Below, piece by piece: positions 18,656 to 20,856 of a stretch of DNA of 20,856 bases. A program made the translations under genes and the position numbers. How positions within the stretch are numbered: the first letter of the stretch is position 1; the number at the start of each line of letters is the position of its first letter. The DNA lies in assembly GCA_015657535.1 (NCBI GenBank), contig JADHZB010001862.1, forward strand, positions 24,642 through 45,497, read 5' to 3'. The stretch comes from Nephromyces sp. MM_2019 (lineage: Eukaryota; Apicomplexa; Aconoidasida; Nephromycida). The notes under the pieces are model-generated. The model saw nothing but the letters and a program-made list of their open reading frames with translations. It had not been told where the DNA came from and searched no databases.

Positions 18656-19819
18656 ATGAAAACTAGCCGCGTCTTAAGCGAGGCCCTAAAGCCCTTTTTA
18701 CTTAAGGTCCCAAATAGAGCTGTTCTCAAGCTTTCTGGCAAGGACACAGTAAGGTTAGCGGTATGTGAGTAGGAGTCCTGACTTTTTTCCATTGCAAAGA
18801 ATGGCAAATTTCGGTTGAATCGGAAGGAACTTCTTTCGCAAGGGGAAGGACCAAGAAGGGTTGTGAGATCGATGAAGATGCGGGGTTTTGATGTCACTAA
18901 TTGAGGGTAAAATAGTAGAGGGGCCTAATATGTTGAACAAGACGAAGAAGCTGCAGATTACAATTATTGAGGAAAATGACGATACATTGAAACCTACATT
19001 GAAGTGCATGCACCGCAGGTCTTTCATTCATAGAAGAAATTAGATGCAACTTCGAATAACCGTATTAGTAGGGTATTTGCTTTTCTGTATTTTTTGAATT
19101 TCTAGGATGCCATTAAAAGTAGCATGGATAGAGTAACGCTGGAATTGTCGTACTACTGCGTAAGTATTATTTGTAGAATATGGCAAGGAACTGGTGTTAT
19201 GTGACCCTCTATTCCAACTAATTTCACAGATTTAGAAGGATTAAAAAAATCCTTCTTGCTTTTCGTTGCTTTTACAGTTTTCTTCAAGGGCTATTGTCTC
19301 AAGACATGCGTCGCTTCGACGGCCCACCTCTGAGGATTAACTATACGACTTCGCATATTGAAGATGTGCTCTTCAGAAGCGAGGGAAGGTACCGCAACAG
19401 TGTAGAAAGTACTTCATTAACAAAGTGTCTTCCACAGAATGAAGGAAGACGTGAGAACAAAGACAGATACCTTCAGTCGTTCGAAGCATTAAAACGAAGT
19501 TTTTGCCTCTCCCAGGCCCTTCCAACCCTCTTACTGTCTCCGAAAGGAAACGTATACGCTGATGCCCTGCTGTTTCGATTGAATTCAGCGCATGGCATGT
19601 AGGTTCTTTATAATTTTTTTTTGATGCAACCGCCTGTTACGCATGTATGAGGCGGAAAAATAGGTGATATGCTGGCTTTTTTGTATTAATGTCGCGTGTG
19701 AGTTCAGCAGGATGACTCGTTTTTCTGACTATTTTAGATATTTTGAAAGCAAACTAGAAGGCATGGAGTGCCTCTACTCTTCAGGATTTTTTTATATGAG
19801 ATGCAAGGGATTAAATTAA
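18656..19819 (+). CDS. Candidate unrecognised spliced gene (exons A-D)
   Basis: Four splice-flanked open blocks on +. A 18656-18760: starts ATGAAAACTAGC, includes VPNRAVLKLSGKDTVRLA, donor GTATGT. B about 19107-19160: acceptor TTTCTAG, peptide DAIKSSMDRVTLELSYYC, donor GTAAGT. C 19278-19598: acceptor TTTTACAG, about 106 residues including PLRINYTTSHIEDVLF and LLLSPKGNVYADALLFRLNS, donor GTAGGT. D 19738-19819: branch-like CTGAC, acceptor TTTTAG, peptide ESKLEGMECLYSSGFF, stop TAA. A-B (phase 0) and C-D (phase 2) join in frame. B-C does not: B ends phase 0 and C needs phase 2, so a missed microexon, another boundary or a frameshift must be invoked. A may be an internal exon, since a TAG acceptor follows its ATG. 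I do not recognise the family. A loose resemblance of block order to the Rad9 checkpoint clamp was noted but is too weak to name it. Confidence 0.4.
19234..19256. repeat. Perfect 9-bp hairpin with A5 loop
   Basis: AGAAGGATT at 19234-19242, loop AAAAA, AATCCTTCT at 19248-19256. It lies in the presumed B-C intron of the candidate gene, about 20 nt before the exon C acceptor, so it could mask the branch region. Confidence 0.85.
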
Positions 19820-20856
19820 TACTACATCTTCGACCACGGCAACCTGCTGTTTTATGGGTCATTTCCAGCTTTTTTTCAAACACTAGGAATAACCGTCTCT
19901 TCTTATGCGATGATTAAAAGCCCTAGTGCCGATTTTGATTCAAAATATTAAAACTGTTATCGACAAATCTTCCGAATGGCGAGTGAATAAAGATGTTAAA
20001 CTTTTTTTAAGTTTCACTGTCTTAGCGCTGAGTGCAAGAATGAAAATTTTATATGCTGCATTCCTATTTCAAAGAAATCATCAAGTTCAACGTTGAGAAC
20101 GATGATTAAAGCGCTAAAAGAAGTTGGAGGTGTAGAAGGACATTGAAAAAGATTAGTAAAGGCTTATTGCTATGTAGGTCGAACGATGCCGGAAAATGGC
20201 AATGCTAACGTGCACGATTCTTTTCACATTAGAATGATGTGCGCACCTATGGAAAATGTGTGTGTATTCACATGCGTAAGTTGTGACTTTGGGAAGGGAC
20301 TTGAAGAAAAAGAACCACATATAGATTTCTACATGGGCTTATGGTGTATACACAATGCACTGCCAAAATACATACAGCACATTTCCAAAAAACGCTACGT
20401 ACGACAAACCAAATACGCACCTCATACGACACCAAAAACACGTGACACAACGCCCACCACAAGAATATCCCAGGAATACTAGGTTAAAGCCTTCGCTGCC
20501 GACCCGCAAACATCAAATACTTTTTCATAAATGGAGTTTTTAGACTTCATTTATCTCCCTCATAGACAACCTCGCACACTAAATTTATCGCTCTTCATCT
20601 TGGCACATTTTAGCGTGCAAATAGCAGCTTCAAATACGGAATCATATTGAAGATTAAGTATGAATTTACTATTTAAAAGCTGATGATATTACTCCTTCGT
20701 GTTCAGTTCACTAATTTTTGTTGAACTTTAGGCCTGCCTTTGTGCGTTTTGTATGTTCTAGAATGAAGTGCTGTTTGTTGTACCGTTAATCTGCTTCTTT
20801 CATTCCTTTTAACTTTGGAAAATTGAGGAACAATTTCTTCTCGGAGTATTTTTTGT
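19820..20856. other. Right end, no secure gene
   Basis: AT-rich, with an A/C-rich stretch at about 20350-20470. Short open runs occur at about 19950-20090 (+), but none has both a start or acceptor and a donor that fits another exon. Confidence 0.5.
20186..20275 (+). other. Weak candidate first exon
   Basis: ATG-initiated 30-codon block, MPENGNANVHDSFHIRMMC onwards, ending ACATGC before a perfect GTAAGT donor. No downstream acceptor or second exon could be matched before the window ends, and no family is recognised. It may be chance. Confidence 0.15.

Noticed and set aside
18649..19027. Two minus-strand frames of 82 and 90 residues
   Set aside because: They are antisense to the splice-flanked + exon A and its following intron, lack recognisable motifs, and do not continue the LeuRS relic.
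1..20856. tRNA, rRNA, CRISPR array, transposase or LTR
   Set aside because: No cloverleaf with a GTTCRA loop, no rRNA-like conserved block, no spaced direct-repeat array, and no transposase or reverse-transcriptase motif was seen on either strand by eye.

Overview
The window is nuclear DNA from an intron-rich eukaryote. Genes are cut by GT-AG introns of about 420-1,420 nt that are T-rich and loaded with TG or CA microsatellites. The eIF4A-III protein has a very short N-terminus beginning with an [13 protein letters not shown] sequence, and remains of a bacterial-type (organellar) leucyl-tRNA synthetase are present. Together these suggest an apicomplexan or related alveolate, perhaps coccidian-like. 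That placement is inference from remembered families, not from a search.

Layout. (1) 1-4036, + strand: the 3' half of a CWF19L1/Drn1 (CwfJ-family) gene in six visible exons, with a probable RRM upstream of the CwfJ domains. The gene starts left of the window. (2) 4037-10259: about 6.2 kb without a secure gene. It holds CA/TG simple-sequence tracts, one small signal-peptide-like ORF and some coding-like frames on both strands. (3) 10260-15787, + strand: a complete seven-exon EIF4A3/FAL1 gene encoding 392 aa, with every DEAD-box motif intact. (4) 16722-18300, - strand: a decayed leucyl-tRNA synthetase. Its HIGH, CP1, KMSKS, anticodon-binding and C-terminal pieces are collinear but broken by stops, frameshifts and deletions. 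(5) 18656-19819, + strand: a possible unrecognised multi-exon gene, then about 1 kb with no firm gene.

Both intact genes act at the spliceosome: CWF19L1/Drn1 in intron-lariat turnover, eIF4A-III as the exon-junction-complex core. They are co-oriented and 6.2 kb apart. The most unusual points are the LeuRS relic, the TG/CA arms inside EIF4A3 introns that could fold on each other (including around exon 4), and the spliced gene at 18.6-19.8 kb.
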